Assembly: GCA_946611835.1 (NCBI GenBank)
Contig: CAMOEE010000146.1
Coordinates: 1 to 6,261, forward strand
Length of the DNA stretch: 6,261 nt
Direction: 5' to 3'
Source: an uncultured Treponema sp.
GTDB lineage: Bacteria; Spirochaetota; Spirochaetia; Treponematales; Treponemataceae
The position numbers and the translations under genes were made by a program. Numbering within the stretch: position 1 is the first letter of the stretch; every line of letters starts with the position of its first letter. Below the pieces are notes generated by a model. That model was not told the DNA's origin and searched no databases. It saw only the letters and a program-made list of their open reading frames with translations. Below, in pieces: positions 1-6,210 of this stretch.

Positions 1-11
1 GGAAAAAGATT

Positions 12-809
12 ATGCTTAACTTGGAAAACATTTCAATCACATTCAACGCGAACACACCTGACGAAAAAAAAGTTCTCAAAAACATAAACCTCGACATCAA
101 GAAGGGTGATTTTATCACCATAATCGGCTCGAACGGTGCAGGAAAATCAACGCTTTACAATGTCATTGCAGGCACCTTAAAGCCAACAAATGGCACAATC
201 ACGCTCACGGATGAAAAAGGCGAAAAAAAGAACATCACCAATGACGCTGAATTCCGCAGGGCACGATATATCGGCCGAATATTCCAGAATCCACGCCTGG
301 GAACAGCCGGCAAAATGAGCCTTGAAGACAACATGATGATTTGCTACAAAAAAGGCTTCAAGGGGCTTAAAATCTCGCTCAACAACAAAATGCGTGAATT
401 CTTCCGTGAGCAACTTAGGGTACTTAACATGGGGCTTGAAAACCGCCTGGGCGACAATGTGGAGCTTTTTTCCGGCGGTCAGAGGCAGGCCCTCACGCTT
501 TTGATGGCAGTTATGAGCAGGCCAGGCCTTCTTCTCCTCGACGAGCACACGGCAGCCCTCGACCCGACCAACGCCGCAATCATCATGGAGCTGACCCGCC
601 GCTTTGCACAGGAATACAAGCTCACCGTAATGATGGTCACTCACAACATGCAGCACGCCCTCGATTACGGGAACCGCCTTATTATGATGAATAAAGGTGA
701 AATCATCAGTGACATTTCGGGCGAAGAAAAAAAACAGCTCACAATGGATTCCATCGTAGAGCTGTTCAAAAAAATCAAAGTAACAAACGATAATGTCTTA
801 TTAAGTTAG
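12..809 (+). CDS. ABC transporter ATP-binding protein (COG1101-type importer ATPase)
   Basis: This is the cytoplasmic ATPase subunit that powers an ABC importer. All nucleotide-binding motifs are visible in the 265 residues: Walker A GSNGAGKST (39-47), Q-loop Gln92, signature SGGQR (154-158), Walker B LLLLDE (173-178), D-loop ALD (182-184) and H-loop His211. The DEHTAALDP stretch after Walker B, as I recall it, is typical of the COG1101 subfamily. Those ATPases usually accompany a TrpX-like lipoprotein (COG2984) and a COG4120 permease, so an amino-acid or related small-molecule importer is inferred; the substrate cannot be read from the ATPase. The start is supported by a purine-rich GGAAAAAG (1-8) just before the ATG. 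The partner genes would lie to the left, outside the window, and the next gene is convergent, so this is probably the operon's last gene. Its TAG stop lies inside a heptamer repeat. ATPase role is secure; subfamily is likely. Confidence 0.93.
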   Translation: MLNLENISITFNANTPDEKKVLKNINLDIKKGDFITIIGSNGAGKSTLYNVIAGTLKPTNGTITLTDEKGEKKNITNDAEFRRARYIGRIFQNPRLGTAGKMSLEDNMMICYKKGFKGLKISLNNKMREFFREQLRVLNMGLENRLGDNVELFSGGQRQALTLLMAVMSRPGLLLLDEHTAALDPTNAAIIMELTRRFAQEYKLTVMMVTHNMQHALDYGNRLIMMNKGEIISDISGEEKKQLTMDSIVELFKKIKVTNDNVLLS

Positions 810-865
810 CAGTTAGCAAGGAGCAGTTACATTTATTGCTCACTGCTCACTGCTACTTGCTAACT
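805..865. repeat. Inverted array of degenerate heptamers (consensus RKKAGCA) forming a hairpin between convergent genes
   Basis: Read on the plus strand, 805-825 is three 7-bp units: GTTAGCA, GTTAGCA, AGGAGCA. Read on the minus strand from 864 down to 837 are four more: GTTAGCA, AGTAGCA, GTGAGCA, GTGAGCA. An AT-rich centre (826-836) separates the two halves. Segments 811-827 and 849-865 are reverse complements at 16 of 17 positions (the mismatch is 821/855), giving a long stem with a 21-nt loop. A competing shorter stem can form between 821-827 and 842-848. The ATPase stop codon lies within the first unit, and the DUF1015 stop (866-864) touches the last. No T-run follows the stem on either strand, so this is not a canonical intrinsic terminator, though it may protect 3' ends or hinder read-through. 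Confidence 0.85.
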
Positions 866-2183
866 AAAACAAGCGGCGTGCCTCGACATAGAATCTCTTC
901 TCGCTGGCTTCCCCCATTGAGAATGACTTTCTTGGGAGAACGCCACGGCTTGCGATTGTCTGGAAGAAGGAATCTTTTGCGATTGGCGGAAGAAGGATTG
1001 AAAGAGCGTTATCCTTGTGGCCAAGCTTTACGACATCTTCGGTTCCGTGAATGTAGTCGATGTCCTGTTTTTTGTCTTTTGAGTGCTCGTCAAGGTACTC
1101 GTCAAGCACCGGCTGAAGAGCAGCGATTGCCAGATCAGTGATTTCGGTTTCAAGGACGCAGAGTTTTTCCTTTCCTGCGACTGTCGTAATAAAGCCGTAT
1201 CTTGCACCCTTTGCCTTTTTGTCAGCAACAAAATCCTCAAGTTCTTTTTCGCTGTCAAAATTCTTAATTTCGCCGCCGAGCTTTTCCTCGATGAAGAGAA
1301 TGAGGCTTCCTGCATCCTGATTGAAGATTACACGGTGAATAGGCTCGAATGTGAGGCCTTCATCGTAAATGTTCACGACCTCAACCAATGCGTATCGGAC
1401 AGGAGAAGTTTTAAGTTCTTCAGCAGAAAGTGTTTTTTTGTGCTCGTCCCAGACAGCTTTTGCCGTAGCCAGAGAGTGATTTCCGTCGCCAACGGCAAAA
1501 AGGAAGCAGTTTCCGTCAGAGTCTCTTCCGGCCTCTGCCAAAGATGAGAGGGCCTTTTCCAAAAGGCTCTCTGCCTCACTTCCGGCTGCCTTCCATCCTG
1601 TGATGTGACCTGAGCCAAGCATTAATTCACCGTCATAAACAGGACTGTTCTTTTTTGCGAGGGAAGCTGCCCCTCCGACGAGAAGGTCTTTCGCATCGTT
1701 TGCAAGAAGCATGATGTGAGGAAGTTCCACAGGCGCGCCATTACGGATTTTCATTCGGGGAGGGATTCGCTCCGGGACTGTTGCCTCTGTGGCACGAATC
1801 AGGGCCTTGCTGCCCGGCTTCCACTCGTATTTCTCCAGATCAACAGCGAGAACCAGGCCTTTTCGGGTGCGGCCGTACTCGGTCTTTCGCTCGATATAAA
1901 TGCATTCTTCTTCGCCGTTAAAAATGCCGGAATCAATGTAAGACTTCATAGTCTCGTGGATTTTCTTGATACGCTCATCGCCGTCACCATCGTTGAGGTA
2001 AACTTCCGGGAAAATAAGGTTGAGGCTTGAGGGATTTGAGCCGGCTGCCTGAGCCGCTTTTGCCCAATAATCTTTGTCCTGAGTGTACTGGTCGCATGCG
2101 ATTACTGACCATGATTTCAAATCAATTTTTTTTGGCAGCAGGATTTCTGGAATCTGCACGCCGAAGTTTTCAAAATTTTTCAT
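864..2183 (-). CDS. DUF1015 family protein (COG4198), function unknown
   Basis: This 439-residue soluble protein, with no signal peptide or membrane segment, matches the DUF1015 family in length and landmarks. The visible landmarks are an N-terminal VQIPEILLP (9-17), SVIACDQY (26-33), VPERIPPRMKIR (137-148), the central GDGNHSLATA (232-241), PIHRVI (281-286), IDYIHG (375-380) and a C-terminal LPRKSF (416-421). In many relatives the central motif reads DGHHRYETA; here it is DGNHSLATA. I believe the family is placed near the ParB/SerK-like fold, which would hint at nucleotide or small-molecule phosphate chemistry, but no reaction is established and I infer none. The ATG at 2183 is the only reasonable start, because no ATG, GTG or TTG lies in frame in the short upstream gap and the conserved N-terminus begins there. 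There is no Shine-Dalgarno; an extended -10 element sits 7 nt upstream. The gene is divergent from rpoN and convergent with the ATPase gene, so it is probably transcribed alone. Confidence 0.85.
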   Translation of the reverse strand: MKNFENFGVQIPEILLPKKIDLKSWSVIACDQYTQDKDYWAKAAQAAGSNPSSLNLIFPEVYLNDGDGDERIKKIHETMKSYIDSGIFNGEEECIYIERKTEYGRTRKGLVLAVDLEKYEWKPGSKALIRATEATVPERIPPRMKIRNGAPVELPHIMLLANDAKDLLVGGAASLAKKNSPVYDGELMLGSGHITGWKAAGSEAESLLEKALSSLAEAGRDSDGNCFLFAVGDGNHSLATAKAVWDEHKKTLSAEELKTSPVRYALVEVVNIYDEGLTFEPIHRVIFNQDAGSLILFIEEKLGGEIKNFDSEKELEDFVADKKAKGARYGFITTVAGKEKLCVLETEITDLAIAALQPVLDEYLDEHSKDKKQDIDYIHGTEDVVKLGHKDNALSILLPPIAKDSFFQTIASRGVLPRKSFSMGEASEKRFYVEARRLF

Positions 2184-2190
2184 AAGATAA

Positions 2191-2199
2191 ATTATAGCA
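2191..2199 (-). promoter_or_regulatory. Extended -10 promoter of the DUF1015 gene, leaderless spacing
   Basis: On the minus strand the sequence is TGC-TATAAT, with the TATAAT hexamer at 2196-2191 and the extending TG at 2199-2198. Only 7 nt separate the hexamer from the ATG at 2183, so transcription should start at or one base before the A of the start codon. No good -35 is seen at 17 bp (ATACTA at 2219-2214), which an extended -10 can tolerate. No Shine-Dalgarno sequence exists in the gap. Confidence 0.65.
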
Positions 2200-2218
2200 T
2201 ACTTGGCGTGGGATAGTA

Positions 2219-2224
2219 TATAAT
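2219..2224 (+). promoter_or_regulatory. -10 element of rpoN, leaderless spacing
   Basis: A perfect TATAAT ends 6 nt before the rpoN ATG at 2231, which would place +1 on the A of the start codon. The expected -35 position (2196-2201, AGCATA) is a poor match, and it overlaps the -10 of the divergent DUF1015 gene. No Shine-Dalgarno sequence precedes the ATG. The region is AT-rich, so a chance match is possible. Confidence 0.55.
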
Positions 2225-2230
2225 ATTCTC

Positions 2231-3790
2231 ATGGCTGATTTCCCGCAAATGTCCATGCAGCAGAGAGCGTCTCAGATTATGTCTCAGTCTCAGGTTCAGA
2301 AGATGAGCCAGACTCAGATTATGTCGCTCAAGGTGCTTGCCATGTCAGGCCCGGACTTACGGAACGAAATCTATTCTTATGCGGCCAAAAACCCTGCCCT
2401 TGAGATAAAATCAGATTCCCTTGAAACGGGGGTAAAATCCTCACGGGCGGAAGTCGCCAATTCGTCCAGATTTTCGGACAACACTCACTACGGCTTGTCT
2501 TCAGCCTCGGGAAATGCGGCGAGCGACAATTTTCAGGCAGCCCTGGAAAGCAATGCCGACGAAAGGGAACCTTTGAGCGATCATCTCATGCACCAGCTCA
2601 ACTCAATGAAACTTTCCGAAGAAGAAAAGGCTCTATGCAGCAGGCTGATTTACAATCTCGACGAAAAAGGCTTTCACATTCTTGCTCCTGTCTCATTTTT
2701 GAATCCTGAAAATCCAGTCCACACAGAAGAATTGCTGGACAAGTGCCTCTGTCTGGTCCAGCATCTTGACCCGGTCGGAACATGCACAAACAACTACCGG
2801 GAAAGTCTTTTTGTTCAGGCAAAGATTTCAGGACAGGCAAGTGCTCTGAGTCTTTTCCTTCTGGAATCTCAGGAGCATTTTGAATTCTTAAATCCTCCCC
2901 AGAGCCAGAAAATCCAGAAAAAAATTTCTGACTGGCTTTCAGAGCAGAAAAAACTCAAATTCAATAAAAAAGACGGGATTCAGCTTTCAAAAGAAGACTT
3001 TACAATAGAAGAGATTGAGCTTTCACTTGATTTTATACGCACCCTCGACCCTTATCCCGCACGCAATTTCGGTACAAGCCAGACAAATTTCGTTTCCCCG
3101 GATGTAATTGTAACTAAAAATGAGGAGGAAGACGGATTCACAGTGACTTTTGCCCGGGAATTTCTTCCAAAACTTGAAATTTCAAAGGACTACACTTCCC
3201 TCATAAAATCTTCCGAAATCAAGGAGGGAGACACAAGCGAGCAGTCCGAGCGAAAAAGGGCCGAACTTAAATTTGCAAGGAACAGCGTGAACGAGGCAAA
3301 GGTCTTCATCGAAAGCCTTCTCTACCGGGAGTCTACGATTTTAAAAGCCGCACAGGAAATCGTCTCTGCACAGATTCTCTTTTTCAAAAAAGGTCCCCCA
3401 TACCTTGCTCCCTTAAGACAAAAGGACATTGCCCAAAAACTTGGTCTTCACGAAGCGACAATCTCCCGCATGGCAAACTCCAAATATCTCGCCTGCGAAT
3501 GGGGAATCTTCCCCATCGGCTACTTTTTCACCAATGCGGTTGGAAAGGCGGCAGAAAATTCTTCACAAAATACGGAAGGCACTCATTCCTCCGAAGACTC
3601 CTCTCCCCTTTCAAAAGAAGGCGTAAAATACGAAATCGCCCGAATTCTTGAGGAGCACAAAAAGGACAAAAAAGCCCTGTCCGACCAGAAAATTGCGGAC
3701 ATTCTCGCCCAAAAAGGAATAAAAGTGGCCCGAAGGACCGTCGCAAAATACAGAAGCCAGATGAACCTCAATTCAAGCTACGGAAGATAA
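2231..3790 (+). CDS. rpoN: RNA polymerase sigma-54 factor RpoN
   Basis: Sigma-54 directs RNA polymerase to -24/-12 promoters and needs an enhancer-binding ATPase to melt DNA. At 519 residues it is of usual or slightly large size. Region I is the Gln/Ser/Met-rich N-terminus (about 10-60, ending AAKNPALEI). Residues about 62-115 form an acidic, low-complexity region II. The core-binding region follows, with LDPVGTC (179-185) and LDPYPARNFG (272-281). The DNA-binding part includes YLAPLRQKDIAQKLGLHEAT (391-410), continuing ISRMANSKY, then GIFPIGYFF (425-433). The C-terminus carries the diagnostic RpoN box ARRTVAKYR (500-508), a perfect match. A Ser-rich linker (about 438-463) between the helix-turn-helix and the RpoN-box domain looks longer than in typical homologues. 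ATG 2231 is the first in-frame start after an upstream stop and has no Shine-Dalgarno. No enhancer-binding protein or nitrogen-metabolism gene lies nearby, so the regulon cannot be inferred from context. Confidence 0.96.
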   Translation: MADFPQMSMQQRASQIMSQSQVQKMSQTQIMSLKVLAMSGPDLRNEIYSYAAKNPALEIKSDSLETGVKSSRAEVANSSRFSDNTHYGLSSASGNAASDNFQAALESNADEREPLSDHLMHQLNSMKLSEEEKALCSRLIYNLDEKGFHILAPVSFLNPENPVHTEELLDKCLCLVQHLDPVGTCTNNYRESLFVQAKISGQASALSLFLLESQEHFEFLNPPQSQKIQKKISDWLSEQKKLKFNKKDGIQLSKEDFTIEEIELSLDFIRTLDPYPARNFGTSQTNFVSPDVIVTKNEEEDGFTVTFAREFLPKLEISKDYTSLIKSSEIKEGDTSEQSERKRAELKFARNSVNEAKVFIESLLYRESTILKAAQEIVSAQILFFKKGPPYLAPLRQKDIAQKLGLHEATISRMANSKYLACEWGIFPIGYFFTNAVGKAAENSSQNTEGTHSSEDSSPLSKEGVKYEIARILEEHKKDKKALSDQKIADILAQKGIKVARRTVAKYRSQMNLNSSYGR

Positions 3791-3809
3791 GTTTTTCATT
3801 AGTATCCAT

Positions 3810-3838
3810 AAGACAGACTTTCGTTCTTGTGCTAGAAT
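3810..3838 (+). promoter_or_regulatory. Sigma-70-type promoter of the M20 hydrolase gene
   Basis: AAGACA (3810-3815, 4 of 6 to TTGACA) and TAGAAT (3833-3838, 5 of 6 to TATAAT) are 17 bp apart. A TG at 3830-3831 makes the -10 an extended one. The predicted start is near 3845, giving a leader of about 22 nt that contains the GGAG ribosome binding site at 3858-3861. The M20 gene can therefore be expressed independently of rpoN upstream. Confidence 0.6.
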
Positions 3839-3857
3839 ATCAGGCGAAAAATCTTTT

Positions 3858-3861
3858 GGAG
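3858..3861 (+). promoter_or_regulatory. Shine-Dalgarno site of the M20 hydrolase gene
   Basis: GGAG lies 5 nt before the ATG at 3867 and supports that start. It is worth listing because three of the other four genes in the window lack any comparable site. Confidence 0.75.
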
Positions 3862-3866
3862 AAAAT

Positions 3867-5108
3867 ATGAAAACACTCGAAACACTAAAAACAACTCTGG
3901 AAAATTTCCGCCCTCAGATGATTGAGCTTGAGCGGGTTCTTTCTTCGATTCCGGCAATCGCACCAGAAAGCGGCGGTGACGGCGAATCAAAAAAATGCGC
4001 TGCCCTTGAGAAATGGCTTTGCGAGGCAGGCTTTGACAAAAATCAGATGGAGCATTATGACGCACCGGACAGCCGGGTCACTTCCGGTGTACGGCCTAAC
4101 CTCATTCTTACCATTCCCGGAAAATCAAATGACTATGCAATCTGGGTAATGGCTCACATGGATGTCGTTCCGCCGGGAGATTTAAAGCTCTGGAAAAGCG
4201 ATCCATTCATGGTTCAGTACGACGAGAAATCTGACAAGCTGATTGGCCGGGGCGTTGAGGACAACCAGCAGGGACTTGTCAGCGGTGTTTTTGCTGCCCT
4301 CGCCCTTCTCAAAAATAAAATCACGCCAGAACACACAGTAAAGCTGCTTTTTATGGCTGATGAAGAATTCGGCTCAAAATACGGAATCAAATATCTTCTT
4401 AAAAAGCATCCTGAGCTTTTCAACAACCACGACCTGATTCTGATTCCAGACGGTGGAGATTCAAAAGGAGAGACGATTGAAGTCGCTGAAAAGAACATTC
4501 TCTGGCTCCGTCTGCACACGATGGGACTTCAGAGCCACGGTTCAATGCCAGACAAAGGAAAAAATGCCCATCTTGCGGCCTGTGACCTTGCCCTTCGCTT
4601 GAACGATCTGGAAAATTTCTTCAACGAAAAGGATGATTTGTTCAGCCCCAATTACTCAACTTTCCAGCCGACCAAAAAAGAGGCCAATGTCGAGACCGTG
4701 AACATTATTCCTGGTGACGATGTTTTCTACATGGACTGCAGGATTTTGCCGCGATATTCACTTGATATGGTTCGTGCCGAGGTGAGCAAAAGGGTTAAAG
4801 AAGTCGAGGAAAAATATGGCGTAAAGATTGAAGTGAGCGAACCTCAGGCTCAGCAATCGCCCGCAACTCCGGCTGACGCCCCAGTGGTCAAAAAACTCGC
4901 CACAGCAATCAAAAAGGCCCACGGATTCGAAGCCCGCCCAATCGGAATCGGTGGAGGCACTGTGGGCGCGGAACTTCGCTGCTGCGGTTTCAATGCGGCA
5001 ATCTGGTCAACGATGGACGAAGTTTGTCATCAGCCTAACGAATACTGCTATGTCAGGAACATAATCGCCGATGCCGAGACCTTGTGCGCAATGTTCACAA
5101 GCGACTAG
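3867..5108 (+). CDS. M20 family metallohydrolase (ArgE/DapE/carboxypeptidase type)
   Basis: This 413-residue cytoplasmic enzyme probably hydrolyses an amide bond in a small peptide or N-acylated amino acid using two zinc ions. The M20 metal set is complete: His97 with Asp99 in AHMDVV, bridging Asp132 in GVEDNQQG, catalytic Glu166 and Glu167 in ADEEFGS, Asp195 in IPDGGD and His388 in CHQPNE. The inserted dimerisation domain (about 213-325) begins near LRLHTMGLQSHGSMP, with His224 as the conserved lid histidine, and contains VNIIPG (278-283). A glycine-rich IGGGTVGAE (361-369) precedes the last metal ligand. Relatives are often labelled succinyl-diaminopimelate desuccinylase, but substrate residues cannot be read with confidence and no dap or arg gene adjoins it, so only the family is called. 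The start is fixed by GGAG 5 nt upstream. It follows rpoN by 76 bp with its own promoter, and its stop overlaps that of convergent mraY. Confidence 0.92.
   Translation: MKTLETLKTTLENFRPQMIELERVLSSIPAIAPESGGDGESKKCAALEKWLCEAGFDKNQMEHYDAPDSRVTSGVRPNLILTIPGKSNDYAIWVMAHMDVVPPGDLKLWKSDPFMVQYDEKSDKLIGRGVEDNQQGLVSGVFAALALLKNKITPEHTVKLLFMADEEFGSKYGIKYLLKKHPELFNNHDLILIPDGGDSKGETIEVAEKNILWLRLHTMGLQSHGSMPDKGKNAHLAACDLALRLNDLENFFNEKDDLFSPNYSTFQPTKKEANVETVNIIPGDDVFYMDCRILPRYSLDMVRAEVSKRVKEVEEKYGVKIEVSEPQAQQSPATPADAPVVKKLATAIKKAHGFEARPIGIGGGTVGAELRCCGFNAAIWSTMDEVCHQPNEYCYVRNIIADAETLCAMFTSD
5105..5108. other. Shared CTAG: overlapping stop codons of convergent genes
   Basis: The palindrome CTAG provides TAG on the plus strand (5106-5108, M20 hydrolase) and TAG on the minus strand (5107-5105, mraY). 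The two coding regions overlap by four bases and there is no intergenic DNA, hence no room for a terminator between them; each mRNA must continue into the antisense of the other gene. Confidence 0.95.
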
Positions 5109-6175
5109 CGAACTTTGAAGATGATTCCCAAAACTGCGACTGTAATCAAGATTTGGATAATCAGGAACTTAATCAAAACCTGTGTCGGGCTCCAGCCGTG
5201 ATTTTTTCGCATATGGTCGTGGAGAGGGAATCTTATGTTTGTGAAGATTGAGATTTTCAAAAAGCGTTTGAGGAAGACCTTCACCAGTCCCAGGCCGCCG
5301 TTGATAAAAATCAGTGATGATGTGGCGAGAATTATGAAGGGGTTTCTCGTGACCATTACGCACACGCCGATGTAAAAGCCCAGGGCACGGCTTCCGGCAT
5401 CGCCCATGAGGACATGGCTGGGGAAAGCGTTGTGCCAGAGATAGCCCATGAGAACGCCTGCGAGGGCAAATGTCATTACAGCCCAGTCCGCACCGTCTGC
5501 AATGTGGGGAACGAGAAGGTAGGCCGCTATGTCCTTATGACCCAGGATAAAATAAAAGACCATTCCCAGGGTAAGAAGAGCGACAAGAACGAGGGTTGAG
5601 GAAAGTCCGTCAACGCCGTCAGTGCAGTTTGTCGTGTTAATCGAAGCCCAAATCATTATCGTTGAGATCAGGACGAAAAGCCAGGGAGCGATTGTAATTT
5701 CATGGGTCACGAATGGAATCCAGAAATTGATTTCCTTGTCAGGAGAAGCGTTAATAAGATAGAAGACAAGAAGAACAGAAGCAAGAACTGCAAGGAAAAG
5801 GTCGAGCAATGCTTTCCTGTACTCGCCCCAGCTGTTGACAGAGTGATCATCCAGGTAGCCTGTGAGCATCATAAGCCAGGTGAGAACGAGAATTGAGCAC
5901 TTTATCCAGTCGAGAGGAACAAAAACCAAACTGAGGATTACGAATGTGCTGACCCAGACAACGCCTGCTCCGGTCGGCTTTCCTTTTGCGGCCTCAGCAT
6001 TCACGGTAAATTCACGGCCCCTGTCATGGGGAAGCCTGTTATAAAAAGACGGAAGGGAATAACGCACGATTAAAAAGCCTGAGTAAAGTGCAAGCGCAAT
6101 GAGAATCGTGTAAGACTGCAGCAAACGAGCCGGTCCAAAGTATTCAGTTAAAATTTTTCCAAGATAATAAAGCAT
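5105..6175 (-). CDS. mraY: Phospho-N-acetylmuramoyl-pentapeptide-transferase MraY
   Basis: MraY is the polytopic inner-membrane enzyme that transfers phospho-MurNAc-pentapeptide from UDP to undecaprenyl phosphate, making lipid I for peptidoglycan. The 356-residue length is typical, with about ten hydrophobic helices (for example 21-39, 72-90, 91-108, 122-142, 160-178, 191-211, 231-247, 279-300, 334-353). Family motifs seen are GKPTGAG (65-71), the first acidic pair Asp109-Asp110 in GYLDD, NCTDGVDGL (183-191), NAFPSHVLMGDAGS (249-262) with Asp259, and PLHDH (317-321) followed by GWSPTQV. The cytoplasmic loop is usually PLHHHFE; here the middle His is Asp320. The NAFP...MGD and GWS..QV features favour MraY over WecA-type transferases. 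ATG 6175 is bounded by an in-frame TAA two codons upstream and has no Shine-Dalgarno. No murF, murD or fts gene adjoins on the visible side, and a repeat array lies upstream, so it looks monocistronic here. Confidence 0.92.
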   Translation of the reverse strand: MLYYLGKILTEYFGPARLLQSYTILIALALYSGFLIVRYSLPSFYNRLPHDRGREFTVNAEAAKGKPTGAGVVWVSTFVILSLVFVPLDWIKCSILVLTWLMMLTGYLDDHSVNSWGEYRKALLDLFLAVLASVLLVFYLINASPDKEINFWIPFVTHEITIAPWLFVLISTIMIWASINTTNCTDGVDGLSSTLVLVALLTLGMVFYFILGHKDIAAYLLVPHIADGADWAVMTFALAGVLMGYLWHNAFPSHVLMGDAGSRALGFYIGVCVMVTRNPFIILATSSLIFINGGLGLVKVFLKRFLKISIFTNIRFPLHDHMRKNHGWSPTQVLIKFLIIQILITVAVLGIIFKVR

Positions 6176-6181
6176 ACTTTA

Positions 6182-6210
6182 ATTATCGGAAAATCAAACA
6201 GGAAGTTGAA
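6182..6210 (-). promoter_or_regulatory. Putative promoter of mraY, leaderless spacing
   Basis: On the minus strand GATAAT (6187-6182, 5 of 6 to TATAAT) ends 6 nt before the ATG at 6175, placing +1 on the A of the start codon. A weak -35 TTCAAC (6210-6205, 3 of 6) lies 17 bp upstream and straddles the edge of the heptamer repeat array. No Shine-Dalgarno sequence is present. The call rests mainly on the -10 and its spacing. Confidence 0.45.

Noticed and set aside
177..656. A 159-codon open frame on the minus strand inside the ABC ATPase gene
   Set aside because: It is antisense to a gene with every ABC motif intact, has no recognisable domain, and has no ribosome binding site that I can see.
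811..865. Hairpin as a canonical bidirectional Rho-independent terminator
   Set aside because: The stem is strong, but no T-run follows it on either strand and the 21-nt loop is large. It is reported as a repeat instead.
1083..1547. A 154-codon plus-strand open frame within the DUF1015 gene
   Set aside because: The opposite strand carries a full-length family match; the translation here is Cys/Phe-rich and resembles no protein I know, as expected of an antisense shadow.
3867..5108. A specific dapE (succinyl-diaminopimelate desuccinylase) call
   Set aside because: The M20 metal ligands are shared by many peptidases and deacylases; nothing in the sequence or neighbours fixes the substrate.
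5423..5437. A sigma-54-like -24/-12 site on the minus strand (TGGCAC, 5 nt, TTTC)
   Set aside because: It lies inside mraY coding sequence at the conserved HNAF codons, the -12 half is imperfect, and it precedes no gene start.
5105..6175. WecA/TagO-type glycosyl-phosphate transferase instead of MraY
   Set aside because: Although the DD region is atypical, NAFPSHVLMGDAGS and the PLHDH...GWSPTQV ending match the MraY pattern better than WecA.
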